From Streptomyces sp. YS415 (GTDB taxonomy: Bacteria > Actinomycetota > Actinomycetes > Streptomycetales > Streptomycetaceae), in the NCBI RefSeq assembly GCF_023544665.1, contig NZ_JAMJFL010000042.1, forward strand, positions 1 to 43,698: a stretch of 43,698 bases of DNA. Reading direction: 5' to 3'. The translations under genes and the position numbers were made by a program. Position 1 is the stretch's first letter; every line of letters begins with the position of its first letter. Under the pieces are notes generated by a model, which saw only the letters and a list, made by a program, of their open reading frames with translations, had not been told where the DNA came from and ran no database searches. This document shows positions 32,439 through 40,472 of this stretch, in pieces.

Positions 32439-32444
32439 TGGCGC

Positions 32445-33044
32445 ATGGCCACCAGAACCGACGCACCCACCCGTCGTGAGCAGATCCTCAAGGAGGCCGC
32501 GCGGCTCTTCGCCGAACGCGGCTTCCACGGCGTGGGGGTCGACGAGATAGGCGCCGCCGTCGGCATCAGCGGCCCCGGCCTCTACCGGCACTTCGCGGGC
32601 AAGGACGCGATGCTCGCGGAGCTGCTGGTGGGCATCAGCGGCCAGCTGCTGACCGGGGCCAAGCGGCGCCTGGCGGAGGCCGACGGCGGGGGTCCCGACG
32701 AGATCCTGGACTCCCTCATCGAGGGCCACATCGACTTCGCGCTCGACGACCGTCCCCTGATCACCCTGCACGACCGCGAGCTGGACCGCCTGCGCGACAG
32801 CGACCGCAAGCTGGTCCGCCAGCTCCAGCGCCAGTACGTCGAGCTGTGGGTGGACGTGGTCCGCAAGGTCTACCCGGCGCTCACCGAGCCCACCGCCCGC
32901 TCGGCCGTCCACTCGGTGTTCGGCCTGCTCAACTCCACGCCGCACCTGGGGCGGCCGGGTGCGCTGCCGGGGCGCGCGGTGACGGCCGGGCTGCTGCACC
33001 GGATGGCGCGGGGGGCGTTCGGGGCGGCGAGCGGGCAGGCGTGA
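32445..33044 (+). CDS. TetR-family regulator of the acyl-CoA carboxylase operon
   Basis: A 199-residue TetR/AcrR regulator. The N-terminal helix-turn-helix lies at about residues 12-60 (FAERGFHGVGVDEIGAAVGI, then LYRHFAGKDAMLAELL). The C-terminal ligand domain has no recognisable ligand motif. It diverges from accD1 with two TTAAC-type inverted repeats between them, so it probably controls both and senses an acyl-CoA or acid intermediate. It seems to be read from a leaderless mRNA. Confidence 0.9.
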   Translation: MATRTDAPTRREQILKEAARLFAERGFHGVGVDEIGAAVGISGPGLYRHFAGKDAMLAELLVGISGQLLTGAKRRLAEADGGGPDEILDSLIEGHIDFALDDRPLITLHDRELDRLRDSDRKLVRQLQRQYVELWVDVVRKVYPALTEPTARSAVHSVFGLLNSTPHLGRPGALPGRAVTAGLLHRMARGAFGAASGQA

Positions 33045-33107
33045 CGAGCGTTACGGGGCCGATCCTCTGGACGGGTGTTCATACTCGCCGGTACGGTGAG
33101 TGAGCAA

Positions 33108-33123
33108 GCGCTTAGACACAGGT
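33108..33123 (+). promoter_or_regulatory. Possible operator upstream of the second acyl-CoA dehydrogenase
   Basis: The octamer palindrome AAGCGCTT lies within GAGCAAGCGCTTAGAC in the gap between tetR and the dehydrogenase gene, within 30 bases of its start. Similar AGCGCTT elements are familiar in front of actinobacterial fatty acid degradation genes, but I cannot name the regulator. Confidence 0.35.
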
Positions 33124-33136
33124 GGAGGTGGCGGCC

Positions 33137-34294
33137 GTGCGCCGTACGGTGTTCAACGAGGATCACGAGGCGTTCCGGGAGACCATCCGCGCCTTCATCG
33201 AGGCCGAGGTCGTACCGGTGTACGACGAGTGGTTCGCGGCGGGCCAAGCGCCCCGCGATTTCTACTACAAGCTCGGTGAGCTGGGCGTCTTCGGCATCAA
33301 CGTGCCCGAGGAGTTCGGCGGCGCGGGCCTGGACACCCACAAGTTCGAGGCCGTCCTCTACGAGGAGACCGCCCGCGCGGGCGTCCAGTTCGGCGGCTCC
33401 GGGGTGCACGTGCTGCTCGCCCTGCCGTACATCAAGTCGCTCGCCTCCGACGAGCAGAAGAAGCGCTACCTGCCCAAGTTCGTCTCCGGCGAGGAGATGT
33501 GGGCGCTGGCGATGACCGAGCCGGGCACCGGCTCCGACCTCGCGGGCATGAAGACCACCGCCAAGCTCTCCGAGGACGGCACCCACTACGTCCTCAACGG
33601 CTCCAAGACCTTCATCACCGGCGGCGTCCACGCCGACCGTGTGATCGTCTGCGCCCGCACCGCCGCGCCCACCGCCGAGGACCGCCGCTACGGCATCTCC
33701 CTGTTCGCCGTGGACACCAAGTCCGAGGGCTACTCCATCGGCCGCAAGCTCGACAAGCTGGGCCTGCGCACCTCCGACACCGCCGAGCTGGCGTTCGTCG
33801 ACGTCAAGGTGCCGGTCGAGGACCTGATGGGCGAGGAGAACCGGGGCTTCTACTACCTCGGCAGCAACCTCCCCTCCGAGCGCTGGGGCATCGCCTTCGG
33901 CGCGTACGCGCAGGCCAAGGCCGCCGTCCGGTTCGCCCAGCAGTACGTCACCGAGCGCACCGTCTTCGGCAAGCCGGTCGCCGCGTTCCAGAACACCAAG
34001 TTCGAGCTGGCCGCCTGCAAGGCCGAGGTGGACGCGGCCGAGGCCGTCGCCGACCGCGCCCTGGAGGCGCTGGACGCCGGTGAGCTGACCGCGGCCGAGG
34101 CCGCCAGCGCCAAGCTGTTCTGCACCGAGGTCGCGCACCGCGTCATCGACCGCTGCCTCCAGCTGCACGGCGGCTACGGCTTCATGAACGAGTACCCGAT
34201 CGCCCGCCTGTACGCGGACAACCGGGTCAACCGGATCTACGGCGGCACCAGCGAGATCATGAAGACGATCATCGCGAAGGACATGGGTCTGTAA
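33137..34294 (+). CDS. Acyl-CoA dehydrogenase, LCAD/IVD-like active site
   Basis: A 385-residue FAD acyl-CoA dehydrogenase. The GTG at 33137 was preferred to 33122 because GGAGGTG precedes it by six bases. Typical motifs are MTEPGTGSDLAGM and LQLHGGYGFMNEYPIARLYAD. At the C-terminus YGGTSEIMK has Gly where medium- and short-chain enzymes have the catalytic Glu, as in long-chain and isovaleryl-CoA dehydrogenases that place the base elsewhere. It follows tetR by 92 bases with its own possible operator. The substrate is unknown; fatty acid or branched-chain acyl-CoA are both possible. Confidence 0.9.
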   Translation: MRRTVFNEDHEAFRETIRAFIEAEVVPVYDEWFAAGQAPRDFYYKLGELGVFGINVPEEFGGAGLDTHKFEAVLYEETARAGVQFGGSGVHVLLALPYIKSLASDEQKKRYLPKFVSGEEMWALAMTEPGTGSDLAGMKTTAKLSEDGTHYVLNGSKTFITGGVHADRVIVCARTAAPTAEDRRYGISLFAVDTKSEGYSIGRKLDKLGLRTSDTAELAFVDVKVPVEDLMGEENRGFYYLGSNLPSERWGIAFGAYAQAKAAVRFAQQYVTERTVFGKPVAAFQNTKFELAACKAEVDAAEAVADRALEALDAGELTAAEAASAKLFCTEVAHRVIDRCLQLHGGYGFMNEYPIARLYADNRVNRIYGGTSEIMKTIIAKDMGL

Positions 34295-34328
34295 GGTCCC
34301 GGACATTACCGGCCGGTACAACCTTCAC

Positions 34329-35207
34329 ATGAGCCAGGCACTACAGGATCTCCTCGATCTGCTCGACCTGGAGCAGATCGAGGAGAACATCTTCCGCGGC
34401 CAGTCCCGGTCCGCCGTCGTCCCGCGCGTCTTCGGCGGGCAGGTCGCGGCCCAGGCGCTCGTCGCCGCCGGGCGGACGGTCCCCGAGGACCGGCTCGCCC
34501 ACTCCCTGCACGCGTACTTCCTGCGCATCGGCGACCCCGGCGCGCCCATCGTCTACACCGTCGACCGCATGAACGACGGCCGCTCCTTCACGGCCCGCCG
34601 GGTGGTCGCCGTCCAGCACGGACAGCCGATCTTCGCCCTGTCCGCCTCCTTCCAGCGCCCGGAAGAGGGCTTCGAGCACCAGGCCCCGATGCCCGGCGCC
34701 CCCGACCCCGCCACGCTGCCCACCTCCGAGGAGCGGCTGCGGGGCTACGGCCATCTCGACCGCGGCATCCTGGAGAAGTTCCTGGAGGCCCGGGCCGCGG
34801 TGGACGTGCGCTACGTCGACGAGCCGCCGTTCGGCAGGTTCGGCGAGCCGCGCGAACCGCACTCCCAGGTGTGGTTCCGCACCAACGGCAAGCTCGACAG
34901 CGAGGTCGACGACCCCCTGATGCACGTCGTCCTCGCCACGTACGTCTCCGACATGACGCTGCTGGACTCGGTGCTGCTCGCGCACGGCCGGGGCGGCTGG
35001 GCCGTCGGCGACGTGGTCGGCGCGTCCCTGGACCACGCGATGTGGTTCCACCGGCCGTTCCGCGCCGACGAGTGGCTGCTGTACGACCAGCACTCCCCGT
35101 CGGCCTCCGGCGGCCGCGGGCTGGGGCAGGCCCGCATCTACACCCAGGACGGCCGCCTGGCCGTCTCGGTCATCCAGGAGGGCGTGGTCCGCGCCCCGCG
35201 GACCTGA
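34329..35207 (+). CDS. tesB: Acyl-CoA thioesterase II (TesB)
   Basis: A 292-residue double-hotdog thioesterase hydrolysing acyl-CoA to free acid and CoA. The first hotdog has FGGQVAAQALVAAGRTV and HSLHAYFLRIGDP, the second has the conserved ATYVSDMTLLDSVL with the catalytic Asp and the HAMWFHRPFRADEWLLYDQ stretch. Its length matches the family. It starts 34 bases after the acyl-CoA dehydrogenase stop. There is no ribosome site before the ATG, whereas TACAAC lies a few bases upstream, so it may be leaderless from its own promoter. Confidence 0.93.
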   Translation: MSQALQDLLDLLDLEQIEENIFRGQSRSAVVPRVFGGQVAAQALVAAGRTVPEDRLAHSLHAYFLRIGDPGAPIVYTVDRMNDGRSFTARRVVAVQHGQPIFALSASFQRPEEGFEHQAPMPGAPDPATLPTSEERLRGYGHLDRGILEKFLEARAAVDVRYVDEPPFGRFGEPREPHSQVWFRTNGKLDSEVDDPLMHVVLATYVSDMTLLDSVLLAHGRGGWAVGDVVGASLDHAMWFHRPFRADEWLLYDQHSPSASGGRGLGQARIYTQDGRLAVSVIQEGVVRAPRT

Positions 35208-35229
35208 GCGCCCCTCCCGGACCCGGGCC

Positions 35230-36027
35230 CTACGCCAGTCCCGCCTCCGCCAGCAGGTACGCCGTCATCGGGTCGTAGTAGCGGGGGCTGACCACGTGGT
35301 CGTCGAGGGGCACCGTCACCTGGAGGGTGCCCTCCGACTCGGCGAGGAAGAGGGCCGGGTCGTTGGAGTCGGCGTAACCCACCGAGTCGACGCCGTGCTG
35401 TCCGGCGTACCCCGCCCAGCCGTGGTCGGCGACGACCAGGTCCGGCAGCGGGTCGCCGTGCCGCTCCAGGGCCGTGAGGATGGCCTTCATCGGCTCCCCG
35501 GAGTGGGTGTGCCACAGCGTGGCGCCGTGCTCCAGCATCGCCACGTCCGCGAACTGCATGACGTACCCCTCGTCCGTGCGCAGCCCGTCGGGGATCACCA
35601 CGATGTCGCAGCCGGCCGTGCGCAGGGCGGCGGCGGTGGCGCGGTGCACGTCGAGCAGGCCGCCGGGGTGGCCGGTGGCGAACAGCACCCGCTGGCCGCC
35701 GTCGGCCGCCTTGCGCAGCCGGCCCGCCATCCGCTCCAGCGCGGCGACCGTCAGTTCGGGGTCGATGGTGTCCTGGCCGTACCGGTACTCGGGGTCGTCG
35801 TTCACCCCGACCCGCTCCGCCATCACCGCGAGCACGTCCTGCTCGTCGGTCCAGCGGTCGCCCAGCTCCAGGCCGAGCCAGAAGTTGCGGTCGCCGTTCG
35901 CGAGCTTGCGGTAATGGGAGAGGTTGTTCTCGCGGGGAGTGGCTACGTCGCCCGCGATACGGGTTCTGACGAGGTGTTCGACGAGCTCGGCGCGGCTGGG
36001 TGTCCCGGGTATCGGCATGTGTCCCAT
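35230..36027 (-). CDS. Conserved actinobacterial protein, annotated as phosphatase
   Basis: A soluble protein of about 265 residues (ATG 36027; 36018 is an alternative, giving 262). It contains RVLFATGHPGGLLDVH, VVIPDG, VVADHGWAGYAGQHGVDS and VPLDDHVVSPRYYDPM, with several conserved Asp/His suitable for metal binding. Close Streptomyces relatives are, in my recollection, annotated simply as phosphatase, but I see no classic HAD, PHP or metallophosphatase motif, so that name is weak. It converges with tesB and is upstream of nothing in an obvious operon; the PucR gene follows 53 bases upstream in the same orientation. Confidence 0.75.
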   Translation of the reverse strand: MGHMPIPGTPSRAELVEHLVRTRIAGDVATPRENNLSHYRKLANGDRNFWLGLELGDRWTDEQDVLAVMAERVGVNDDPEYRYGQDTIDPELTVAALERMAGRLRKAADGGQRVLFATGHPGGLLDVHRATAAALRTAGCDIVVIPDGLRTDEGYVMQFADVAMLEHGATLWHTHSGEPMKAILTALERHGDPLPDLVVADHGWAGYAGQHGVDSVGYADSNDPALFLAESEGTLQVTVPLDDHVVSPRYYDPMTAYLLAEAGLA

Positions 36028-36080
36028 TGTGAGGCAGACCCCTGTCCACGCGCGGGGTGTCCCGGACGCTGGGACGTGGG

Positions 36081-37781
36081 TCACTGCCGCAGCGCGAACC
36101 ACAGCTCCATGCGGACGTCGGGGTCGTCGAGGTCGGTGCCGAGCAGGGCCGCGCAGCGGGCGATGCGCTGGCGGACGGTGTTGCGGTGCACGGCGAGGGC
36201 CACCGCGGTCCGGTCCCAACTGCCGTGCAGGGAGAGCCAGGCGCGCAGCGTGTCGACGAGCGCGGGCGTGTGCGCGAGCGGGCCGAGGAGGGCGCGGGCG
36301 TGGGACGCGGCCTCGTCGTGCGGCACGAGGTCGGCGAGTCCGGGGCGGGCGCCGTGGCGGACCAGGGGGGTGCGGGTGGCGCGGGCGCGGGCCAGCGCGC
36401 GGGCGGCCCGGGTGTCTGCGGCGGGCCACTCGGCGGGGGTGGCGGGGTCGCTGACGCCGAGGGTCCAGCCGGGCTGGGGGGCGGGTTCGCGGTCGGCGGG
36501 GACGAGGACGCGTACGACGTCCCCGGCGAGGTCGACGAGGGGGGAGCCGAGCGCGGCGCCGAGTGCGGAGGCGGCCACCGGGTCCGGGGCGCCGGGGGAG
36601 TCGGGGCGGGCGTGCACGACGAGCCAGGGGTCGGTGCCGAGGAGAGGGGCGACGGCTTCCGGGGCGGCGCCGAGGAGGAGCCGCACGAGCGCGGAGGTGC
36701 GGGCCGCTCCGGTGCCGCTCTGCTGTTCCCCGGTGAGCAGGGAGAGGAGCACGGCGGCGACGGAGGCGATGGTGTGGTCGGCGGGGTCCCTCCGGGGGGC
36801 GGCCACGCCGAGGACGAAGCCGTGGGAGGGGGCGAGCGCGTAGGCGGCGAGATGAGCCCCGGCGACGGTGTCGGTGGCGGAGGCGGGGGCGGCAGTGCTG
36901 CGGGCAGGTGCTGTTGGGGCGGGGGCGGCTTGCCCGCGCTCGCGGGGCGCCACTCCGGCGGCACGGATGCCCGGGGCTGCGGGTGCGGCTGCGCCGGAGG
37001 CGGGAGCAGGTGCCGCTTGCCCGCGCTCGCGGGGCGCCTCCCGGTCGGCGGGCGCCGCCCCGGCTCGACCACCCCCGGCTGCGGTACGGCCGTCCACGGC
37101 TGCCGTCGAGTCCGGGGTGCTCGCGGTGGCGTCCGTCCTCGGGCGTACCACTCCCGTCAGGTCGGCCAGCGCCGCCCGCGCCTCCGCCCCGGGCTCGCGG
37201 CCCGCTGCGGCGATCAGCGTGCCCTCGGGGCCGTAGAGGCCCGCCCAGCCGCCCACCCGCTGGGCCAGCTGCCGCAGCACCGACGGCACCGGGTCCGGGC
37301 GGGACGCCGCCGCGGCCAGGCTCTGCTGGGCCTCCGTCACCCGGCGCAGCTCGGCCAGCCGGGCCTGGGCCATGAGCTGCCAGACCGCCCGTGCCACGCC
37401 GGAGAAGGTCGTCCGGGGCGGGACCTCCAGCAGCGGGAGGCCGAAGGACTCGCAGGCCGCCACCAGGGCGCGCGGCACCGTGTCGTGGACCGGGGCGAGA
37501 CCGAAGCCGAGGGCCGTGCCGCCCGCCTCGACGATCCGCGAGACGTAGTCGTCGAAGTACGTGCCCGAGCCCGCCGCCTCGGGGATGTGGACGCCCGCCG
37601 TGAGCAGCAGCTCCCCGCCCAGCAGGTACGGGTAGGGGTCCGCCATCTCCGAGGTGTGCGCCCAGTGGATCACCACGTCGGGGTCGGTCGGGCCCGCGAT
37701 CTGCCGCAGCGCCAGGTCCTCGCGGGCCAGCAGCGCCGACAGCGGCACCGCCGGGGTGGGTGGGACGGACGGGTCCGGCAT
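36081..37781 (-). CDS. PucR-family transcriptional regulator with long low-complexity linker
   Basis: A 566-residue regulator. The N-terminal PucR domain (about residues 1-125) includes VVIHWAHTSEMADPYPYLLGGELLLT; the C-terminal PucR helix-turn-helix (about 500-560) reads WDRTAVALAVHRNTVRQRIA. A GGDEF-like CdaR segment lies between. Residues about 225-310 form an Ala/Pro/Gly linker containing two copies of PRERGQAAPAP, encoded by a 24-base direct repeat. The ATG at 37781 has GGAGGG 10 bases upstream. It diverges from the symporter gene and probably controls the symporter-ureohydrolase-ThDP enzyme set in response to a nitrogen compound. Confidence 0.88.
   Translation of the reverse strand: MPDPSVPPTPAVPLSALLAREDLALRQIAGPTDPDVVIHWAHTSEMADPYPYLLGGELLLTAGVHIPEAAGSGTYFDDYVSRIVEAGGTALGFGLAPVHDTVPRALVAACESFGLPLLEVPPRTTFSGVARAVWQLMAQARLAELRRVTEAQQSLAAAASRPDPVPSVLRQLAQRVGGWAGLYGPEGTLIAAAGREPGAEARAALADLTGVVRPRTDATASTPDSTAAVDGRTAAGGGRAGAAPADREAPRERGQAAPAPASGAAAPAAPGIRAAGVAPRERGQAAPAPTAPARSTAAPASATDTVAGAHLAAYALAPSHGFVLGVAAPRRDPADHTIASVAAVLLSLLTGEQQSGTGAARTSALVRLLLGAAPEAVAPLLGTDPWLVVHARPDSPGAPDPVAASALGAALGSPLVDLAGDVVRVLVPADREPAPQPGWTLGVSDPATPAEWPAADTRAARALARARATRTPLVRHGARPGLADLVPHDEAASHARALLGPLAHTPALVDTLRAWLSLHGSWDRTAVALAVHRNTVRQRIARCAALLGTDLDDPDVRMELWFALRQ
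36928..37038. repeat. 24-base direct repeats with internal palindrome in the PucR gene
   Basis: The same 24 bases occur at 36928-36951 and 37015-37038, 87 bases apart and in frame. Each contains the palindrome CCCGCGCTCGCGGG, able to form a tight hairpin. They encode the repeated PRERGQA stretch of the linker. Confidence 0.75.
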
Positions 37782-37976
37782 GGTGTGCGATCCCTCCACT
37801 CCGTACAGCCGCAATGGATGAAACGTACACTTCGCAGTCGCTTTCCGGCCACCTAGTGTCGGTCCCGACCGGCAGCCGCGGGTACGGGCGGATGTCCCCG
37901 CGAGCCGCTGCCGTCGTCCCCACCCCCACGTATCTGCACGACACGCCACCGGGACAAGCGCGAGGGAGGCCCCACC
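37782..37976. promoter_or_regulatory. Divergent promoter region, PucR regulator and symporter
   Basis: These 195 bases separate the two divergent starts. GAGGGAGG precedes the symporter ATG and GGAGGG the PucR ATG. I cannot assign -35/-10 elements or an operator with confidence. Confidence 0.5.
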
Positions 37977-39449
37977 ATGGCCGTCGACTACACAGTGATC
38001 GTCGTCTATCTGGCCGGCATGCTGGCCATGGGCTGGTGGGGCATGCGCCGCGCCAAGTCCAAGAGCGAGTTCCTGGTCGCCGGGCGCCGGCTCGGCCCGG
38101 CCATGTACTCCGGGACCATGGCCGCCATCGTCCTCGGCGGCGCGTCCACCATCGGCGGGGTCGGGCTGGGCTACCAGTACGGGCTCTCCGGCGCCTGGAT
38201 GGTCTTCACCATCGGCCTCGGGCTGCTCGCCCTCTCCGTCTTCTTCTCCGCCCGGATCGCCCGGCTGAAGGTGTACACCGTCTCCGAGATGCTCGACCTG
38301 CGCTACGGCGGCCGGGCCGGGGTCATCTCCGGGGTCGTCATGTGGGCGTACACCCTCATGCTCGCCGTCACCTCGACGATCGCCTACGCCACGATCTTCG
38401 ACGTGCTCTTCGACATGCACCGCACGCTCGCGATCGTCCTCGGCGGCTCGATCGTCGTCGCCTACTCCACGCTCGGCGGCATGTGGTCGATCACCCTCAC
38501 CGACATGGTGCAGTTCGTCGTCAAGACCATCGGTGTCCTGCTCCTGCTGCTGCCCATCGCCGTCGTCAAGGCGGGCGGGTTCGCCGAGATGAAGGCGCAG
38601 CTGCCCACCGAGTACTTCGACCCGCTGGGCATCGGCGGCGAGACGATCTTCACGTACGTGCTCATCTACACGTTCGGCATGCTCATCGGGCAGGACATCT
38701 GGCAGCGCGTCTTCACCGCCCGCGGCGATCGGACCGCCAAGTGGGGCGGCACGGTCGCCGGCACCTACTGCCTCGTCTACGCCCTCGCCGGTGCCGTCAT
38801 CGGTACGGCGGCCAAGGTGCTCTACCCGAACCTGGCCAACGCCGACGACGCCTTCGCCACCATCGTCAAGGACGAGCTGCCCATGGGCGTGCGGGGCCTG
38901 GTGCTGGCCGCCGCCCTGGCCGCCGTGATGTCGACGTCCTCCGGCGCCCTCATCGCCTGCGCCACCGTCGCCAACAACGACATCTGGTCCCGGCTGCGGG
39001 GCCTGGCGAAGGGGGCGGCCGAGGAGCACGGCGAGGAGCGCGACGAGGTCCGGGGCAACCGCGCCTTCATCCTGATCATGGGTGTCGCGGTGATCGCCAC
39101 GGCCATCGTGCTGAACAACGTCGTCGAGGCGCTGACGGTCGCCTACAACCTCCTCGTCGGCGGACTGCTCGTGCCGATCCTCGGCGGCCTGCTGTGGAAG
39201 CGCGGCACCGCGCAGGGCGCCCTCGCCTCGGTGGCCGTCGGCGGACTCGCGGTCGTCGGCCTGATGGCGACCCACGGCATCCTGGCCAACGAACCGGTCT
39301 ACTACGGCCTGCTGTCTTCCCTCGCGGCCTACCTCGCCGTCTCCTTGATGACGAAGCCCACCGACGCCGCCGTCCTCGCCGCCTGGCGCGAGCGCCTCGC
39401 CGGCCGGACCCCCGAACTCGTGTCCGAACCAGTCCCGGCTCACCAGTAG
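37977..39449 (+). CDS. Sodium:solute symporter (SSS family)
   Basis: A 490-residue membrane transporter with about 12-13 hydrophobic segments, normal for SSS. The first helix starts at residue 5 (YTVIVVYLAGMLAMGWWGM); SEFLVAGRRLGPAMY and GLGYQYGLSGAWM are family signatures; the sodium-site region ALAAVMSTSSGALIACATVANND is in helix 8. An acidic-basic cytoplasmic loop (about 345-360) follows. It is the first of three plus-strand genes with the ureohydrolase 54 bases downstream. The cargo is unknown; the context suggests a guanidino compound, arginine or a related carboxylate. Confidence 0.92.
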   Translation: MAVDYTVIVVYLAGMLAMGWWGMRRAKSKSEFLVAGRRLGPAMYSGTMAAIVLGGASTIGGVGLGYQYGLSGAWMVFTIGLGLLALSVFFSARIARLKVYTVSEMLDLRYGGRAGVISGVVMWAYTLMLAVTSTIAYATIFDVLFDMHRTLAIVLGGSIVVAYSTLGGMWSITLTDMVQFVVKTIGVLLLLLPIAVVKAGGFAEMKAQLPTEYFDPLGIGGETIFTYVLIYTFGMLIGQDIWQRVFTARGDRTAKWGGTVAGTYCLVYALAGAVIGTAAKVLYPNLANADDAFATIVKDELPMGVRGLVLAAALAAVMSTSSGALIACATVANNDIWSRLRGLAKGAAEEHGEERDEVRGNRAFILIMGVAVIATAIVLNNVVEALTVAYNLLVGGLLVPILGGLLWKRGTAQGALASVAVGGLAVVGLMATHGILANEPVYYGLLSSLAAYLAVSLMTKPTDAAVLAAWRERLAGRTPELVSEPVPAHQ

Positions 39450-39503
39450 AGTCGGGGACACATGCACATACGCGACGAAGCGTAGGAAAGAAGGCAGTTC
39501 CCC

Positions 39504-40472
39504 ATGAGCAGCAACGAGACGCCCCGCGGCCCCGTCGACTCCTCGCGCATCCCGCGCTACGCCGGACCCGCGACCTTCGCCCGGCTGCCGCGCCTGGACG
39601 AGGTCGGCACCGCCGACGTCGCCGTGGTCGGCGTGCCCTTCGACTCGGGAGTCTCCTACCGGCCCGGCGCCCGCTTCGGCGGCAACGCCATCCGCGAGGC
39701 GTCCCGGCTGCTGCGCCCCTACAACCCCGCGCAGGACGCGTCCCCGTTCGCGCTGGCCCAGGTCGCGGACGGCGGCGACATCGCGGTGAACCCGTTCAAC
39801 ATCAACGAGGCCGTCGAGACCATCGAGGCCGCCGCCGACGACCTGCTCGGCACCGGCGCCCGCCTGATGACCCTGGGCGGCGACCACACCATCGCGCTGC
39901 CGCTGCTGCGGTCCGTCGCCAAGAAGCACGGCCCGGTCGCCCTGCTCCACTTCGACGCCCACCTCGACACCTGGGACACCTACTTCGGCGCCGAGTACAC
40001 GCACGGCACGCCGTTCCGCCGCGCGGTCGAGGAAGGCATCCTCGACACCTCGGCGCTCTCCCACGTCGGCACCCGCGGTCCGCTCTACGGCAAGCAGGAC
40101 CTCACCGACGACGAGAAGATGGGCTTCGGCATCGTCACCTCCTCCGACGTCTACCGCCGGGGCGCCGACGAGATCGCCGACCAGCTGCGCCAGCGCATCG
40201 GCGACCGCCCGCTCTACATCTCCATCGACATCGACTGCCTGGACCCGGCGCACGCGCCCGGCACCGGCACCCCCGAGGCGGGCGGCATGACCTCCCGCGA
40301 GCTGCTGGAGATCCTGCGCGGACTCGCCTCCTGCAACCTCGTCTCGGCGGACGTCGTCGAGGTGGCGCCCGCGTACGATCACGCCGAGATCACGTCGGTG
40401 GCCGCGTCCCACACGGCGTACGAGCTGACCACCATCATGTCCCGCCAGATTGCAGAGGCCCGCGCGAAGTGA
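39504..40472 (+). CDS. Ureohydrolase: agmatinase/guanidinobutyrase family
   Basis: A 322-residue Mn-dependent ureohydrolase releasing urea from a guanidino substrate. Metal ligands are visible as His128 (GGDHT), Asp151, His153 and Asp155 (DAHLD), and Asp242 and Asp244 (SIDIDCLDP). All six are present. The family includes agmatinase (SpeB), guanidinobutyrase (GbuA) and guanidinopropionase (GpuA). Coupling to a ThDP decarboxylase-like enzyme by a four-base overlap, without an arginine decarboxylase nearby, favours 4-guanidinobutyrate over agmatine; this is inference. A speB label would be possible but over-specific. Confidence 0.92.
   Translation: MSSNETPRGPVDSSRIPRYAGPATFARLPRLDEVGTADVAVVGVPFDSGVSYRPGARFGGNAIREASRLLRPYNPAQDASPFALAQVADGGDIAVNPFNINEAVETIEAAADDLLGTGARLMTLGGDHTIALPLLRSVAKKHGPVALLHFDAHLDTWDTYFGAEYTHGTPFRRAVEEGILDTSALSHVGTRGPLYGKQDLTDDEKMGFGIVTSSDVYRRGADEIADQLRQRIGDRPLYISIDIDCLDPAHAPGTGTPEAGGMTSRELLEILRGLASCNLVSADVVEVAPAYDHAEITSVAASHTAYELTTIMSRQIAEARAK

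Noticed and set aside
36081..40412. A very long minus-strand open frame (about 1,443 codons) extending from the PucR gene
   Set aside because: Only the first 566 codons from 37781 are the PucR gene. The rest is opposite the symporter and ureohydrolase genes and is a product of high GC.
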